From contig NZ_ALXE01000036.1 of assembly GCF_000295955.2 (NCBI RefSeq), forward strand, positions 80,844 through 144,843: 64,000 nucleotides of DNA, in the 5' to 3' direction. Of the stretch, positions 1 to 9,413 are shown piece by piece (the stretch's first letter is position 1; every line of letters begins with the position of its first letter). The position numbers and the translations under genes are program-made. A model generated the notes under the pieces. The model searched no databases. It was not told the origin of the DNA and saw only the letters and a list, made by a program, of their open reading frames with translations. The DNA comes from Pantoea sp. A4. Its GTDB lineage: Bacteria; Pseudomonadota; Gammaproteobacteria; Enterobacterales; Enterobacteriaceae.

Positions 1-2259
1 GCGAATGGTTTTGACCTGCGCGCTGAAGGTTGGCTGCCAGACTGGCCAGCTATCGGCGGTAAGCTAATGTATGAGCAGTATTACGGCAATGAAGTGGCGT
101 TGGGCGGTAATAAAGAGAAAAGACAAAAAGATCCCAGCGCCTTTACCGGCGGTGTCAGCTATACCCCGTTTCCACTTTTAACTTTTACTGCCGATCATAA
201 AGTCGGTAGCGGTATCAGCGATACACGTTTTGGCATGCAGGTGAGCTATCAACTTGGCGTACCAGTGGAAAAACAGCTGGACCGTATGGCGATTGATGAG
301 CGCCGCACCTTAGCGGGTAGCGCCATGGATCTGGTAGAACGTAATAATAATATCGTGCTGGAATATCGTCAGCAGGAGCGTTTTATTCTTACCCTACCTG
401 CCTCGATTAGCGGTGCCAGTGGCACTACGCAATCCATAGATTACACGCTGAAAAGTCGTCACGGCCTAAACCGTATTGTCTGGAATGATGCTGAGCTGCT
501 GGCTGCGGGCGGTAAAGTCGAAGCGCTAAGCGCGGAGAGCTATCGGCTGACTCTGCCACGCTATAACTTTAGCGATAAAAATCAGTACACGCTGAGCGCT
601 GTTGCTTACGATCGTCGTAATGTCGCTTCGGCAGTTGCCACCACACAGATCATCATTCAGGAACCGGGCGTTGATAGCGGAGCCAGTAGCGTAGATGTCG
701 CAGATAATTTACTGGTCGCCGATGGTAAATCCTCAACGACGGTGACGGTGACGCTGCAAGCCAAAGATGGCCAACCACTGACCAATATGGCGCAGGAGAT
801 CAAGGTTGAATTACGGCAGGCAAAAGCTGTGCCGGGCCAGCAAGATGCCACGCTGGGAGAAATTCGTGAAATGAGCACCGGTCGCTACCAGTTTTCTGTT
901 ACTGCCGGAACACAACCTGGTGAGCTGACGGTAACCACTTCGGTACTCAACACCACCTTAAATCCGCTGAAAATTAACCAAATCGCCGATAGCGGATTAC
1001 CGGGGATTATCGACAGCGATCTGGTGGTGATTAACGATAATGTCGTCGCCGATGGCGTAGCTACTGCCGAAGTCCGTGCGCGTGTCACCGATAAAAATGG
1101 TGATGCGGTAGAAGATCACGAAGTCCTGTTTAGTCTTTCTGGTTCTGCGCAGGTCGCGGCCGGAAGTGCTCTGAGAGGGCGAAGTGACAAAGATGGCTAT
1201 GTCACTGTCAAACTGGTCAACGTAAAGGCGGAAACTGTTACGGTACGAGCCAGTACCGGAGAGGGAAAAAACACCAGTAAAGACGTGCAGTTTATCGCGG
1301 ATGCCAGCAGTGCAGACATTGTCAAAGGGAGTATTACGTCAGATAAAGTCCGTGCGGTCGCAGACGGCGCTGATGGCATTATCTATACCGCGATTGTGCA
1401 GGATGCTAAAGGTAATCTGTTGAAAAACCAGCGTGTTAACTGGTCAACCACCGCAGGCGTCTTAAGTCAGAGCTTTAGCGATAGCAACGAACAGGGACAA
1501 GTAACGACGACGTTACGTAACAGCAATACCGGGCGCGTAGTGGTTTCAGCGCAGGTGAAAACCAAAGTGAATGCCGATGAAGTGCTGTTTACCGGCGATG
1601 CGAGAACAGCACGTATCGACTACCTCGAAGAAGCCAGAAAAATTATGACCGGTTCCGGCGGAGAGGAAAATATTCTAACCGCGACGGTAAAAGATGCGCA
1701 GGGACGGCCAGTTGAAGGTCAGACAGTGAGCTGGAGCGTGACAAATGGCGGTGCCGTTGAGCGCACTTCGGTGACGAACAGTGCCGGTAAGGCAATCGCT
1801 ACTCTTACCGCCATTAATACTTCCAAAGCGAAAACAGACATATCAGCGATTGCTGATACGAATCTGACTTCTCTTAGCAGGCAAATCACGGTTCGTCCGG
1901 TCTATAAGGTCGGGGCTCGCTATTACTGGACTCTGTTCACTGAATTTAAAACGCAGGAGGAAGAGGAGTCTAATCGTAATTGCCGTACATATGGGGGTGG
2001 AGCAGCCGCTGATATGGAGGCGCTAGACTATTTTGCTGCAAATAAAGGGGACTTTGTGACGGTGGAACCGATTGAACGCTCACCAACCAGAGAATTTTCG
2101 TATCCGCTTTATAAAATCTTCGGTACGCGATCTGGCGTAAATGTAGGCACCGGATATTTCCGCACCATAACGTATAGTAACGGCGAGCGTGAAGTGCCTG
2201 GTAATAAAAATCAGACGCATTACAACAACAGCTATTTCTACGTGTGCGTCAAAAAATGA
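1..2259 (+). CDS. Inverse autotransporter adhesin (intimin/invasin type), 3' part
   Basis: The reading frame is open from the left edge, so the start is outside the window; 752 residues remain. The first ~80 residues are the end of the outer-membrane beta-barrel (NGFDLRAEGWLPDWP, GGKLMYEQYYG, DTRFG), followed by the family's link LGVPVEKQLD and DLVERNNNIVLEYR. Next come about four tandem bacterial Ig-like domains, roughly residues 220-328, 329-430, 435-530 and 532-630, each opening with a V(V)ADG-type strand. Residues ~634-752 form a different C-terminal cap with one cysteine near its start (NRNC) and one four residues before the end (VCVKK), as in the lectin-like tip of invasins, where the pair forms a disulphide. 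The family inserts the barrel in the outer membrane and exports the Ig rod and tip to the cell surface. Adhesion is inferred; the ligand is unknown. Confidence 0.93.
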   Translation, partial: ANGFDLRAEGWLPDWPAIGGKLMYEQYYGNEVALGGNKEKRQKDPSAFTGGVSYTPFPLLTFTADHKVGSGISDTRFGMQVSYQLGVPVEKQLDRMAIDERRTLAGSAMDLVERNNNIVLEYRQQERFILTLPASISGASGTTQSIDYTLKSRHGLNRIVWNDAELLAAGGKVEALSAESYRLTLPRYNFSDKNQYTLSAVAYDRRNVASAVATTQIIIQEPGVDSGASSVDVADNLLVADGKSSTTVTVTLQAKDGQPLTNMAQEIKVELRQAKAVPGQQDATLGEIREMSTGRYQFSVTAGTQPGELTVTTSVLNTTLNPLKINQIADSGLPGIIDSDLVVINDNVVADGVATAEVRARVTDKNGDAVEDHEVLFSLSGSAQVAAGSALRGRSDKDGYVTVKLVNVKAETVTVRASTGEGKNTSKDVQFIADASSADIVKGSITSDKVRAVADGADGIIYTAIVQDAKGNLLKNQRVNWSTTAGVLSQSFSDSNEQGQVTTTLRNSNTGRVVVSAQVKTKVNADEVLFTGDARTARIDYLEEARKIMTGSGGEENILTATVKDAQGRPVEGQTVSWSVTNGGAVERTSVTNSAGKAIATLTAINTSKAKTDISAIADTNLTSLSRQITVRPVYKVGARYYWTLFTEFKTQEEEESNRNCRTYGGGAAADMEALDYFAANKGDFVTVEPIERSPTREFSYPLYKIFGTRSGVNVGTGYFRTITYSNGEREVPGNKNQTHYNNSYFYVCVKK

Positions 2260-2266
2260 CCCGTTA

Positions 2267-2293
2267 AAATGCCTCTGCTTAGCAGAGGCATTT
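2267..2293. terminator. Bidirectional terminator between adhesin and panD
   Basis: Perfect inverted repeat with 13-base arms (AAATGCCTCTGCT and its complement) around a single base, lying between two convergent genes. The arms end in A and T runs, so it can act on both strands. Confidence 0.8.
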
Positions 2294-2298
2294 GAGAC

Positions 2299-2679
2299 CT
2301 AAGCCACCTGTACCGGAAGCGCCTTTGCCAGGCGCTTCATTTCATTCTGGCCTTCGAAGTAAGCGACCTTTGGCTGCCATTCGCGTGCCACAGCATCTTC
2401 TACCTGTACGTAAGAGCAGATAATCAAAATATCCCCTTCGCAGGCACAGCGTGCTGCCGCGCCATTGACCGAGATAATTTTTGAACCCGCTTCCGCAGAA
2501 ATCGCGTAGGTGGAAAAACGCTGACCGTTGGTCACGTTATAGATATCGATGGCTTCATATTGCAGGATGCCGGAAGCATCCAGAAAATCCTGATCGATAG
2601 CGCAGGAGCCTTCGTAATTGAGATCGGCCTGTGTCACCGTAACGCGGTGCAGTTTGCCTTGCAAAACCGTGCGAATCAT
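2299..2679 (-). CDS. panD: Aspartate 1-decarboxylase proenzyme
   Basis: Makes beta-alanine from L-aspartate, the beta-alanine branch of pantothenate (vitamin B5) synthesis, in the cytosol. The 126-residue length equals the usual family length. The proenzyme self-cleaves between Gly24 and Ser25 ([10 protein letters not shown]) to create the pyruvoyl cofactor; both residues are present, as is the active-site Lys9 region (QGKLHR). It lies 28 bases downstream of panC on the same strand and is probably the last gene of a panBCD transcript ending at the convergent terminator at 2267-2293. Confidence 0.97.
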   Translation of the reverse strand: MIRTVLQGKLHRVTVTQADLNYEGSCAIDQDFLDASGILQYEAIDIYNVTNGQRFSTYAISAEAGSKIISVNGAAARCACEGDILIICSYVQVEDAVAREWQPKVAYFEGQNEMKRLAKALPVQVA

Positions 2680-2707
2680 AGCGGTAATTCCTGTGTCAGA
2701 GTGACGC

Positions 2708-3562
2708 TTACTGCGTCAGATCAACCTGTTGGTTATCAATCAGTCGCGCTTTGCCTAACCAGCCAGCCATCAGAATTACGGCGCGCTGGCTTTCGGTGGT
2801 CAACGGCTGCAACGAGTCGGCATCACAAATCGCCAGTCCGTCCGGGCGCAGTCCTTTCTCCTGCAACGCGGTTTCGGCTTCGGCCAGAATCTCTTCGACG
2901 TGGCGTTCGCCGTTCGCCAGGCGTTCGGCAATGGCGTTCATCACCTGTGACAGACCAGGAGCCAGTTTGCGCTCTTCCGCAGTGAGATAGGCATTGCGTG
3001 AACTCAACGCCAGGCCATCTTTGGCACGCACCGTTGGCACACCGATAATTTCGATGTCAAAGCCCATATCACGCACCATTTTGCGAATGATGGCTAACTG
3101 CTGGAAGTCTTTCTCGCCGAAGCAGGCAACGTCAGGCTGAACCAGATGGAATAGCTTGCTCACCACGGTAGCAACACCACGGAAGTGGCCAGGACGGCTG
3201 GCACCTTCCAGCACTTCAGACAGCACCGGCACTTCAACATAGGTGTGGGTATCCAGACCTTCGGGATAGACTTCAGCCGGGGCTGGTGCAAAAACAATAT
3301 CGACTTTGCGGCGGTTCAGCTTCTCGCAATCTTCCTGCAAGGTGCGAGGGTAACGCGCCAAATCATCAGCGTGTTCAAACTGCATCGGGTTCACGAAGAT
3401 TGAGGTGACAACAATATCGCCACGCGCGCGAGCTTCATCCACCAGCGTTAAGTGGCCATCATGCAAGCTGCCCATGGTGGGCACCAACGCAATGCGTTTC
3501 CCTTGCAGGCGATGACGGCGGATTTCCTGGCGCAGCAGCGCAATAGTTTCAACAATTAACAC
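2708..3562 (-). CDS. panC: Pantothenate synthetase (pantoate--beta-alanine ligase)
   Basis: Joins pantoate, from the PanB route, to beta-alanine, from PanD, using ATP. The start is a GTG at 3562-3560, preceded by a CAGGAG ribosome site; it gives 284 residues beginning [12 protein letters not shown], as in the family. An upstream in-frame ATG would add 53 residues unlike any PanC and overlap panB, so it was not used. The nucleotide-binding motif [10 protein letters not shown] is at about 28-37, and the KMSKS-like loop is ALSSRNAYL. The gap to panB is 13 bases, typical of an operon. Confidence 0.97.
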   Translation of the reverse strand: MLIVETIALLRQEIRRHRLQGKRIALVPTMGSLHDGHLTLVDEARARGDIVVTSIFVNPMQFEHADDLARYPRTLQEDCEKLNRRKVDIVFAPAPAEVYPEGLDTHTYVEVPVLSEVLEGASRPGHFRGVATVVSKLFHLVQPDVACFGEKDFQQLAIIRKMVRDMGFDIEIIGVPTVRAKDGLALSSRNAYLTAEERKLAPGLSQVMNAIAERLANGERHVEEILAEAETALQEKGLRPDGLAICDADSLQPLTTESQRAVILMAGWLGKARLIDNQQVDLTQ

Positions 3563-3575
3563 GTTTTTCTCCTGC

Positions 3576-4370
3576 TTACTGGAAGCTGTGTTCAGCGCCG
3601 GGATAGAGGCCGCCTTCCACTTCGGCGATATACTGGCGAATCGCCGCGCGCGCATCGCCGGTTTCAGCGAGGAAGTTTTTCGCAAATTTCGGAATGTGGC
3701 CGCCGGTGATACCAAAAGCATCGTGCATTACCAGAATCTGGCCGTCTGTGACGTTACCGGCACCAATGCCGATCACCGGAATGGTCAATGCCTGGGTGAT
3801 ACGCTGTGCCACGGCTACCGGCACGCACTCCAGTACCATGAGCTGTGCGCCTGCGGCTTCAATGGCCAGCGCATCCGCCAGTAGACGCTCGGCGGCTTCG
3901 TCGCCACGTCCCTGAATTTTATAGCCGCCAAAAATGTTCACCGACTGTGGCGTCAAACCAATGTGGCCGCATACCGGCACCGCGCGCTCAGTCAGCGTGC
4001 GTACGGTTTCTGCCAGCCATGCTCCGCCTTCCAGCTTGACCATATTGGCCCCAGCACGCATCAGCTGTGCGGAACTGATACACGCCTGTTCCGGCGTGGC
4101 ATAGCTCATAAAGGGGAGATCGGCTAACAGCAGTGATTGTGGTGCCCCACGGCGTACCGCAGCGGTATGGTAGGCAATATCGTCAAGGGTGACGGGCAGG
4201 GTAGACTCGTGGCCCTGTACCGTCATACCGAGAGAGTCGCCTACCAGCAGCACCTGAATGCCTTCATCGGCAAACAGACGAGCAAAACTGAAGTCATAGG
4301 CAGTCAGAGTGGCAAACTTGTGACCACTGGCTTTCCACTGGCGTAACTGAGTAATAGTGGTGGGTTTCAT
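3576..4370 (-). CDS. panB: 3-methyl-2-oxobutanoate hydroxymethyltransferase
   Basis: First committed enzyme of pantoate synthesis: adds a hydroxymethyl group from 5,10-methylene-tetrahydrofolate to 2-oxoisovalerate. Its 264 residues match the usual length. Metal and substrate motifs are visible: [17 protein letters not shown] near residue 41 and [11 protein letters not shown] near 136, with the catalytic-glutamate region LVLECVP near 180. The ATG at 4370 gives the normal N-terminus [13 protein letters not shown]. It is the first gene of panBCD. In E. coli a fimbrial gene cluster separates panB from folK; here only 77 bases do. Confidence 0.97.
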   Translation of the reverse strand: MKPTTITQLRQWKASGHKFATLTAYDFSFARLFADEGIQVLLVGDSLGMTVQGHESTLPVTLDDIAYHTAAVRRGAPQSLLLADLPFMSYATPEQACISSAQLMRAGANMVKLEGGAWLAETVRTLTERAVPVCGHIGLTPQSVNIFGGYKIQGRGDEAAERLLADALAIEAAGAQLMVLECVPVAVAQRITQALTIPVIGIGAGNVTDGQILVMHDAFGITGGHIPKFAKNFLAETGDARAAIRQYIAEVEGGLYPGAEHSFQ

Positions 4371-4447
4371 GACGCGCTCATTACAGCAATTTATGATGCG
4401 CGCAGTTTACTGCAATGAACACCGCAGGGATATGTCTGCGGTGCTAT

Positions 4448-4933
4448 TCAGCTGAACCAGGGCTGAATCGTGCTGCTATCTAGCGCATCCAGCAGAGGTT
4501 TTAACGGCTTTCCGTCAGGGAAGCAGAGGGTAGGGGCAATTTCCAGCAGGGGAAGCAGCATAAACGCCCGTTGGTGCATATCGTAGTGCGGTACGGTAAG
4601 ACGCTCGGTGTTAATTACCGCATCTCCGAACAGCATGATGTCGATATCCAGCGTGCGTGGTCCCCAGCGTTCCGCTTTGCGCACCCGGCCATGCTCAAGC
4701 TCAATGCGCTGTGTGTGGTCCAGCAGGGCTTCAGCACTGAGTTCGGTTTCCAGTGCGACTGCGGCATTGAGATAGTCGGGCTGATCGGGCGGGCCATAGG
4801 GAGGTGTGCGATACAGCGCTGAGGTCGCCACGCGGCGGCTCAGCGGCAGTGCATCCAGCGCCTGTAACGCCGCATCCACCTGATGCAGTGGATCGGCGAG
4901 ATTACTGCCCAGCGCCAGGTAAACGCGGGTCAT
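4448..4933 (-). CDS. folK: 6-hydroxymethyl-7,8-dihydropterin pyrophosphokinase
   Basis: Transfers pyrophosphate from ATP to 6-hydroxymethyl-dihydropterin, feeding dihydropteroate synthase in folate synthesis. The 161-residue protein opens with [15 protein letters not shown], the family's N-terminal strand, and carries the signature [15 protein letters not shown] with the two magnesium-binding aspartates. Its ATG overlaps the pcnB stop by four bases (ATGA), so the two are translationally coupled, an arrangement known from E. coli. Confidence 0.96.
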   Translation of the reverse strand: MTRVYLALGSNLADPLHQVDAALQALDALPLSRRVATSALYRTPPYGPPDQPDYLNAAVALETELSAEALLDHTQRIELEHGRVRKAERWGPRTLDIDIMLFGDAVINTERLTVPHYDMHQRAFMLLPLLEIAPTLCFPDGKPLKPLLDALDSSTIQPWFS

Positions 4934-6357
4934 GAGGCGTTGTTATTGCTGTTGTTGCTACGCGCGGGGCCATTCGGACGGCGGCGCGGACGACGGGTGG
5001 TTTTACGGCGCGGAACCGGATCATCCCCGAGGGTGTTCAGCATGGTTTTTTGCTGTACCGGTGCTGCCGCCTGGAATTCACCCCACCAGTGCGTCAGACG
5101 CTGTAGCTCCTGGTTATTTTCCACTTCGGCACGCAGTGCCAGCAGATCATAAGCTGCGCGGAACTTCGGATGTTCCATCAGCTTCCAGGCGCGTTTACCG
5201 TGACGGCGTGAAATGCGCAGTTGCAGCGTCCAGATATCGCGTACCAGAGTGGTAATGCGTTTCGGGATTGCCAGAGCACGGCAGGCTTCATCCAGCGTAT
5301 CGTTCATCGCCAGGGCAAAGGCTTCATACCACGGCAGACCGCTCTCTTGCGCCATTTGCTGCGCCGCTTCCATTTGCGGATACCAGAAAATAGCGGCAAA
5401 CAGGAAGGCGGGATTGACGCGCATGTCGTTTTGAATGCGGTTGTCGGTGTTTTTCAGCACCTGAATAATCATGCGTTCCATCGCGCTGTCACCGGCTTCG
5501 GTGAAGTTCCGCGTAATCGTCGGGAACAGCGGCTGGAACAGCTGGAATTCACGCAGCTTAAGGTAGGTGCTGTAACCGTGACCTGCCTGCAGCAGCTTGA
5601 GTGACTCCTCGAACAGACGTGCAGGAGGAATATCATTCAGCAACGTGGCAAGGCGCGGAATTGGCTCTGCGGTTTCTGCCGCGACGCGCATATCCAGTTT
5701 GGCGGCAAATCGCACCACGCGCAGCATACGCACCGGATCTTCGCGGTAGCGGGTTTCCGGATCGCCAATCATGCGGATAATCCCCAGCTCCAGATCCTGC
5801 AAGCCGCCGACGTAATCACGCACGGTGAAATCGGCCACGCTGTAATAGAGGCTGTTGATGGTGAGATCGCGGCGTTGGGCATCATCTTCAATTGAGCCAA
5901 AGATGTTATCACGCAGCAGCATGCCGTTCTGGCCGCGCTGTGAGTTGTTGCGATCCTGCTCTTCTTCCTGATGATGACCACGGAAAGTGGCGACTTCGAT
6001 CACTTCCGGGCCAAACATGACGTGCGCCAGACGGAAGCGACGACCGACCAGACGGCAGTTGCGGAACAGCTTGCGCATCTGTTCTGGCGTGGCATTGGTG
6101 GAGACATCGAAGTCTTTCGGCTGTTTGCCCAGCAGTAAATCACGTACGCCACCGCCCACCAGGTAGGCTTCAAAACCGGCTTTGTTCAGGCGATAGAGCA
6201 CTTTCAGGGCATTTTCGCTGATATCTTTGCGCGAAATGTTGTGGCTCTCACGAGGGACGATCGCCATATGTTGACGCTCCGGTTCAATCACCTCTGCGGG
6301 TGCCTCCTCATCACGTTTGAGGACTTTGCGGCAAAAATTCGCTACTCGGGTAAAAAT
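4930..6357 (-). CDS. pcnB: Poly(A) polymerase I, predicted AUU start
   Basis: Adds 3' poly(A) tails to RNA and so promotes decay, and in relatives controls plasmid copy number through antisense RNA turnover. The nucleotidyltransferase core is at the N-terminus ([15 protein letters not shown] at about 67-80, then DFD at 82-84), followed by the RNA-binding domains and an Arg/Asn-rich tail. The chosen start is ATT at 6357-6355, giving (M)[12 protein letters not shown], the E. coli N-terminus, with a GAGGTGT ribosome site just upstream; this gives 475 residues. E. coli pcnB is a documented AUU-start gene. An ATG seven codons further up (6378) is in frame but lacks a ribosome site. The 3' end overlaps folK. 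Confidence 0.93.
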   Translation of the reverse strand: MFTRVANFCRKVLKRDEEAPAEVIEPERQHMAIVPRESHNISRKDISENALKVLYRLNKAGFEAYLVGGGVRDLLLGKQPKDFDVSTNATPEQMRKLFRNCRLVGRRFRLAHVMFGPEVIEVATFRGHHQEEEQDRNNSQRGQNGMLLRDNIFGSIEDDAQRRDLTINSLYYSVADFTVRDYVGGLQDLELGIIRMIGDPETRYREDPVRMLRVVRFAAKLDMRVAAETAEPIPRLATLLNDIPPARLFEESLKLLQAGHGYSTYLKLREFQLFQPLFPTITRNFTEAGDSAMERMIIQVLKNTDNRIQNDMRVNPAFLFAAIFWYPQMEAAQQMAQESGLPWYEAFALAMNDTLDEACRALAIPKRITTLVRDIWTLQLRISRRHGKRAWKLMEHPKFRAAYDLLALRAEVENNQELQRLTHWWGEFQAAAPVQQKTMLNTLGDDPVPRRKTTRRPRRRPNGPARSNNSNNNAS

Positions 6358-6397
6358 AGTACACCTCGACAGTGACATAAAAAGGGTGTTGTTAAAA

Positions 6398-7315
6398 TCA
6401 GCGGCTAATCATAGCTTGAAGTGAACCGTTTGAGAATGCTGTTGTCAGCATGTTCCCGCGAGGGATGCCAGCAATATCCCAATGCTTCACCGCAGCAGCC
6501 AGTAATTGTGCCTGCGTTTCGTCGGCCCAGCCGTCACTGACGGGCTGACCCAGAAAGCGTAATGCGGCCACCAGTAGCGGGCGCGGATCGCCTGCTGGCA
6601 AGGCTGGCGCGTGATTCTGCTTGGATAATTTATTGCCATCTGGGTTTAACGCCAGCGGCAGATGCAGGTAATCGGGCACTGACCAACCGAGCTGTTGATA
6701 CAGGGCGATTTGTCGTACGGTGGGCTCAATTAAATCCGCGCCGCGCACGATTTCCGTGACGCCTTGATAGTGATCGTCCACCACCACCGCCAGATTGTAA
6801 GCAAACAGCCCATCACGGCGATGGATAATAAAGTCTTCTTCTGCCATCCGCGCATCTACGCTTAAAAGGCCCTGCAAACCATCACCAAACTGATACACCG
6901 GCTGATGCTGGCGCAGGCGCAAAGCCGCGTGTTCCGGCCCGCGTTGCAGCGTACGGCAGTGGCCGTCATAGAAACCGCCTAACTGTTGAATGCGGCTGCG
7001 TGGGCAGGTACACCAGTAACTTTGCCGTTCCTGGCACAGCCAGTTCAGCACTTCGCGGTAGGCTTCATGGCGCTGGGACTGCCACAGCACGTCGCCATCC
7101 CAGTGCAGGCCATAATGTTCCAGTTGATGCAGGATCTGCTGTGCGGCACCGGCCACTTCTCGTGGCGGATCGATATCTTCGATGCGAACCAGCCAGCGGC
7201 CCTGTTGCGCACGCGCGTTGAGATAGCTACCCAGTGCAGCAATCAAAGAACCAAAATGGAGTTCACCAGAAGGAGAGGGTGCGAAGCGCCCAACACAGGG
7301 GGAAGAACTGTTCAT
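6398..7315 (-). CDS. gluQ: Glutamyl-Q tRNA(Asp) synthetase
   Basis: A shortened glutamyl-tRNA synthetase paralogue that attaches glutamate to queuosine in the anticodon of tRNA-Asp, not to the tRNA end. It keeps the catalytic core ([15 protein letters not shown] at about 9-23 for the HIGH signature, NKLSKQN for KMSKS) and the zinc-knuckle cysteines ([12 protein letters not shown]), and lacks the anticodon-binding domain. ATG 7315 gives 305 residues, close to the family length. A GTG at 7372 would add 19 residues with no ribosome site. It lies between dksA and pcnB, as in E. coli. Confidence 0.93.
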   Translation of the reverse strand: MNSSSPCVGRFAPSPSGELHFGSLIAALGSYLNARAQQGRWLVRIEDIDPPREVAGAAQQILHQLEHYGLHWDGDVLWQSQRHEAYREVLNWLCQERQSYWCTCPRSRIQQLGGFYDGHCRTLQRGPEHAALRLRQHQPVYQFGDGLQGLLSVDARMAEEDFIIHRRDGLFAYNLAVVVDDHYQGVTEIVRGADLIEPTVRQIALYQQLGWSVPDYLHLPLALNPDGNKLSKQNHAPALPAGDPRPLLVAALRFLGQPVSDGWADETQAQLLAAAVKHWDIAGIPRGNMLTTAFSNGSLQAMISR

Positions 7316-7384
7316 CTCAGAGGTGACCGCACAGCGGGAAAACAGAGGTTTCCCCGCCGTTTGGTGATTCACAGAGGCGGCACA

Positions 7385-7840
7385 TCAGCCAGCCATCTGC
7401 TTCTCGCGGATTTCTGCCAGCGTTTTGCAATCAATGCAAAGGTCAGCAGTTGGACGCGCTTCCAGGCGGCGAATGCCAATTTCTACACCGCAGGAATCGC
7501 AGTAGCCGAAATCGTCATCTTCCACTTTTTTCAGCGTTTTCTCGATCTTCTTGATCAGCTTACGCTCGCGGTCACGGTTACGCAGTTCAAGACTGAACTC
7601 TTCTTCCTGTGCGGCACGGTCGACCGGATCCGGGAAGTTTGCTGCTTCGTCCTGCATATGGGAAACAGTGCGGTCCACTTCATCCCGCAGTTGATTACGC
7701 CACGCTTCCAGTATTTTCTTGAAATGACCCAACTGAGCGTCATTCATATACTCTTCGCCTGGTTTAACCTGATATGGCTCTACCCCAGCGATAGCGAGAA
7801 TACTCAGGGACGATGTTTTACGGTTTTGCCCTTCTTGCAT
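7385..7840 (-). CDS. dksA: RNA polymerase-binding transcription factor DksA
   Basis: Binds the secondary channel of RNA polymerase and, with ppGpp, represses rRNA promoters and activates amino-acid genes. ATG 7840 with an AGGAG ribosome site gives 151 residues, the exact family length, beginning [12 protein letters not shown]. The coiled-coil tip acidic pair is in [10 protein letters not shown], and the four zinc cysteines are CDSC near 114-117 and CIDC near 135-138. An ATG seven codons upstream is in frame but lies before the ribosome site. The rRNA promoter at the right end of the window is a typical DksA/ppGpp target (inference). Confidence 0.97.
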   Translation of the reverse strand: MQEGQNRKTSSLSILAIAGVEPYQVKPGEEYMNDAQLGHFKKILEAWRNQLRDEVDRTVSHMQDEAANFPDPVDRAAQEEEFSLELRNRDRERKLIKKIEKTLKKVEDDDFGYCDSCGVEIGIRRLEARPTADLCIDCKTLAEIREKQMAG

Positions 7841-8098
7841 GTTGTTTCTCCTGGATAACACGCACTATACCTATCATCTTCAGACTGCTGCTTCAGCTCA
7901 ACATATAGCGACCATCCAACGGCTTTCTGAAGATTCTCTGGTACATCGATCCCCCAACGGGGAAAAACAGGCCGCTATAAATAGCAGAAGCAGTCAGGGT
8001 TGGCAATTATTCCTGTCAACACCTTGACAAGCCTGTGAGGAACAGCGTAATCGGCGCACGGCTCAACGCATTCTTATCACAGCAAATTGTCTGGGATA

Positions 8099-8803
8099 TT
8101 ACAATGCGATGGGCAATGACTTATTTATTAGCATGCCCGAAGTCGAAAGCGAAGCCTGATACGCCAGAAGTTCCACACCGCTCTTTTGCGCCTGGGCCAG
8201 TTGTTCTGCATACGCGGCATCGATATGCCGTGCCGGAGAGACGTCCTCAATCCCCGAGTGCAAAACAGTAAACAACAAGACTGCCCGATGGCCCGCCTGC
8301 GCAACCGTGCTCAGTTCGCGCAGGTGCTTTTGGCCTCGCAGCGTCACCGCATCCGGAAAATAGCCTTTTCCTTGCTGTAAAAGGGTTACGGACTTGACTT
8401 CAATATAGCAGTTGCGCCGACCCTCTGCTTGTAGCAGAAAATCAATTCGGCTTTTTTCACTGCCATATTTAATCTCCGCCTGGCAGCGATCATAACCGGA
8501 CAATTCCGGGATGAGCTGTAATTCGAGGGCTTCCCGCACCAACTGGTTGGCGCGCAGGGTATTTACGCAGATCCAGTCACCGGCCTGAGTCTCGGTTAAT
8601 TCCCAGCTGTGCGGATATTTGCGCGTCAGGCTAGTAGAGGTGGAATACCAGACGGTATCACCCGGCGTGGCGCAGCCGGTCATGGCGCCGGTATTGGCAC
8701 AGTGCAGCGTAAAAGTCTCGCCAGCAGGCGTGACGACATCCGCCAGGAAGCGCTTATAGCGGGCGAGTAAACGCGCCGGTTGCAGTGGGGGATCGAACAG
8801 CAT
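8099..8803 (-). CDS. sfsA: Sugar fermentation stimulation protein A (SfsA)
   Basis: A conserved protein whose overproduction in E. coli raised maltose use; its biochemical role is unsettled. It contains an OB-like N-terminal part ([19 protein letters not shown]) and a nuclease-like half with the D-x(n)-ExK arrangement RIDFLLQ ... [12 protein letters not shown] 8803 follows AAGGAG and gives 234 residues, equal to E. coli SfsA. It starts 8 bases after thpR, suggesting co-transcription. Confidence 0.94.
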   Translation of the reverse strand: MLFDPPLQPARLLARYKRFLADVVTPAGETFTLHCANTGAMTGCATPGDTVWYSTSTSLTRKYPHSWELTETQAGDWICVNTLRANQLVREALELQLIPELSGYDRCQAEIKYGSEKSRIDFLLQAEGRRNCYIEVKSVTLLQQGKGYFPDAVTLRGQKHLRELSTVAQAGHRAVLLFTVLHSGIEDVSPARHIDAAYAEQLAQAQKSGVELLAYQASLSTSGMLINKSLPIAL

Positions 8804-8811
8804 ACATCTCC

Positions 8812-9345
8812 TTATGCGAGAGGCAGCAGCGGCCAACGGGCCAGCTGTTTATAGCGGGTGCGGCCACGGCTAAAACTGGAGGAATAAAGGCCAAAGTGCT
8901 CTACCGTGAACTGCCAGTGAAAACCGGGTGCTGGCAGTGCCACGCGCTGGGTAGCGTGACGTAACAGCGTGATATGCGGGTGAAACGGCTGAGTGCTCTG
9001 CGGGCAGCCGTGGCGCGCGGCCTGAGAACGCAGCAGGCTGGCCAGTTGCAGCAGCCCACGCGGCGCACGCTGGCAGCCCAACCACACCACGCCCGGTCGC
9101 GGCCAGTGGCCTGCATCATTTAACTCAATCTGAAAACCGGGCTGCTGAATACGTGCGGCGGCTTGCTGTAAACGCGCGGAAGTGGTGTCACTGACGTCAC
9201 CTAAAAACGCCAGCGTCAGGTGCAGGTTGGCCGCTTCTACCGGTTTGCCGTCTTCAGCGGCGAACTGTTCTGCCCGCCAGTTAACGAGCTGCTGCGGCAG
9301 AGGTTTAGGCAGGCTAAGCGCAAAAAACAGGCGTTGTGTCGCCAT
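8812..9345 (-). CDS. thpR: RNA 2',3'-cyclic phosphodiesterase (2H phosphoesterase)
   Basis: Member of the 2H/LigT family, which opens 2',3'-cyclic phosphate RNA ends and in vitro can form 2'-5' linkages. Both catalytic HxTx motifs are present: HLTLAFLG near residue 41 and HPHITLLR near 125. Its 177 residues match the family. It is divergent from hrpB, sharing a 68-base gap, and lies just ahead of sfsA, as in E. coli. Confidence 0.93.
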   Translation of the reverse strand: MATQRLFFALSLPKPLPQQLVNWRAEQFAAEDGKPVEAANLHLTLAFLGDVSDTTSARLQQAAARIQQPGFQIELNDAGHWPRPGVVWLGCQRAPRGLLQLASLLRSQAARHGCPQSTQPFHPHITLLRHATQRVALPAPGFHWQFTVEHFGLYSSSFSRGRTRYKQLARWPLLPLA

Positions 9346-9413
9346 AGCGGCTTCTCGTTAAGGCAGTGATACAATGCGCGGCATATTAACACAGGTGATA
9401 AGTGGAGTTGGCG

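Noticed and set aside
6986..7858. 290-codon plus-strand frame across gluQ and dksA
   Set aside because: Both genes on the other strand are certain; the frame crosses their junction without recognisable protein features.
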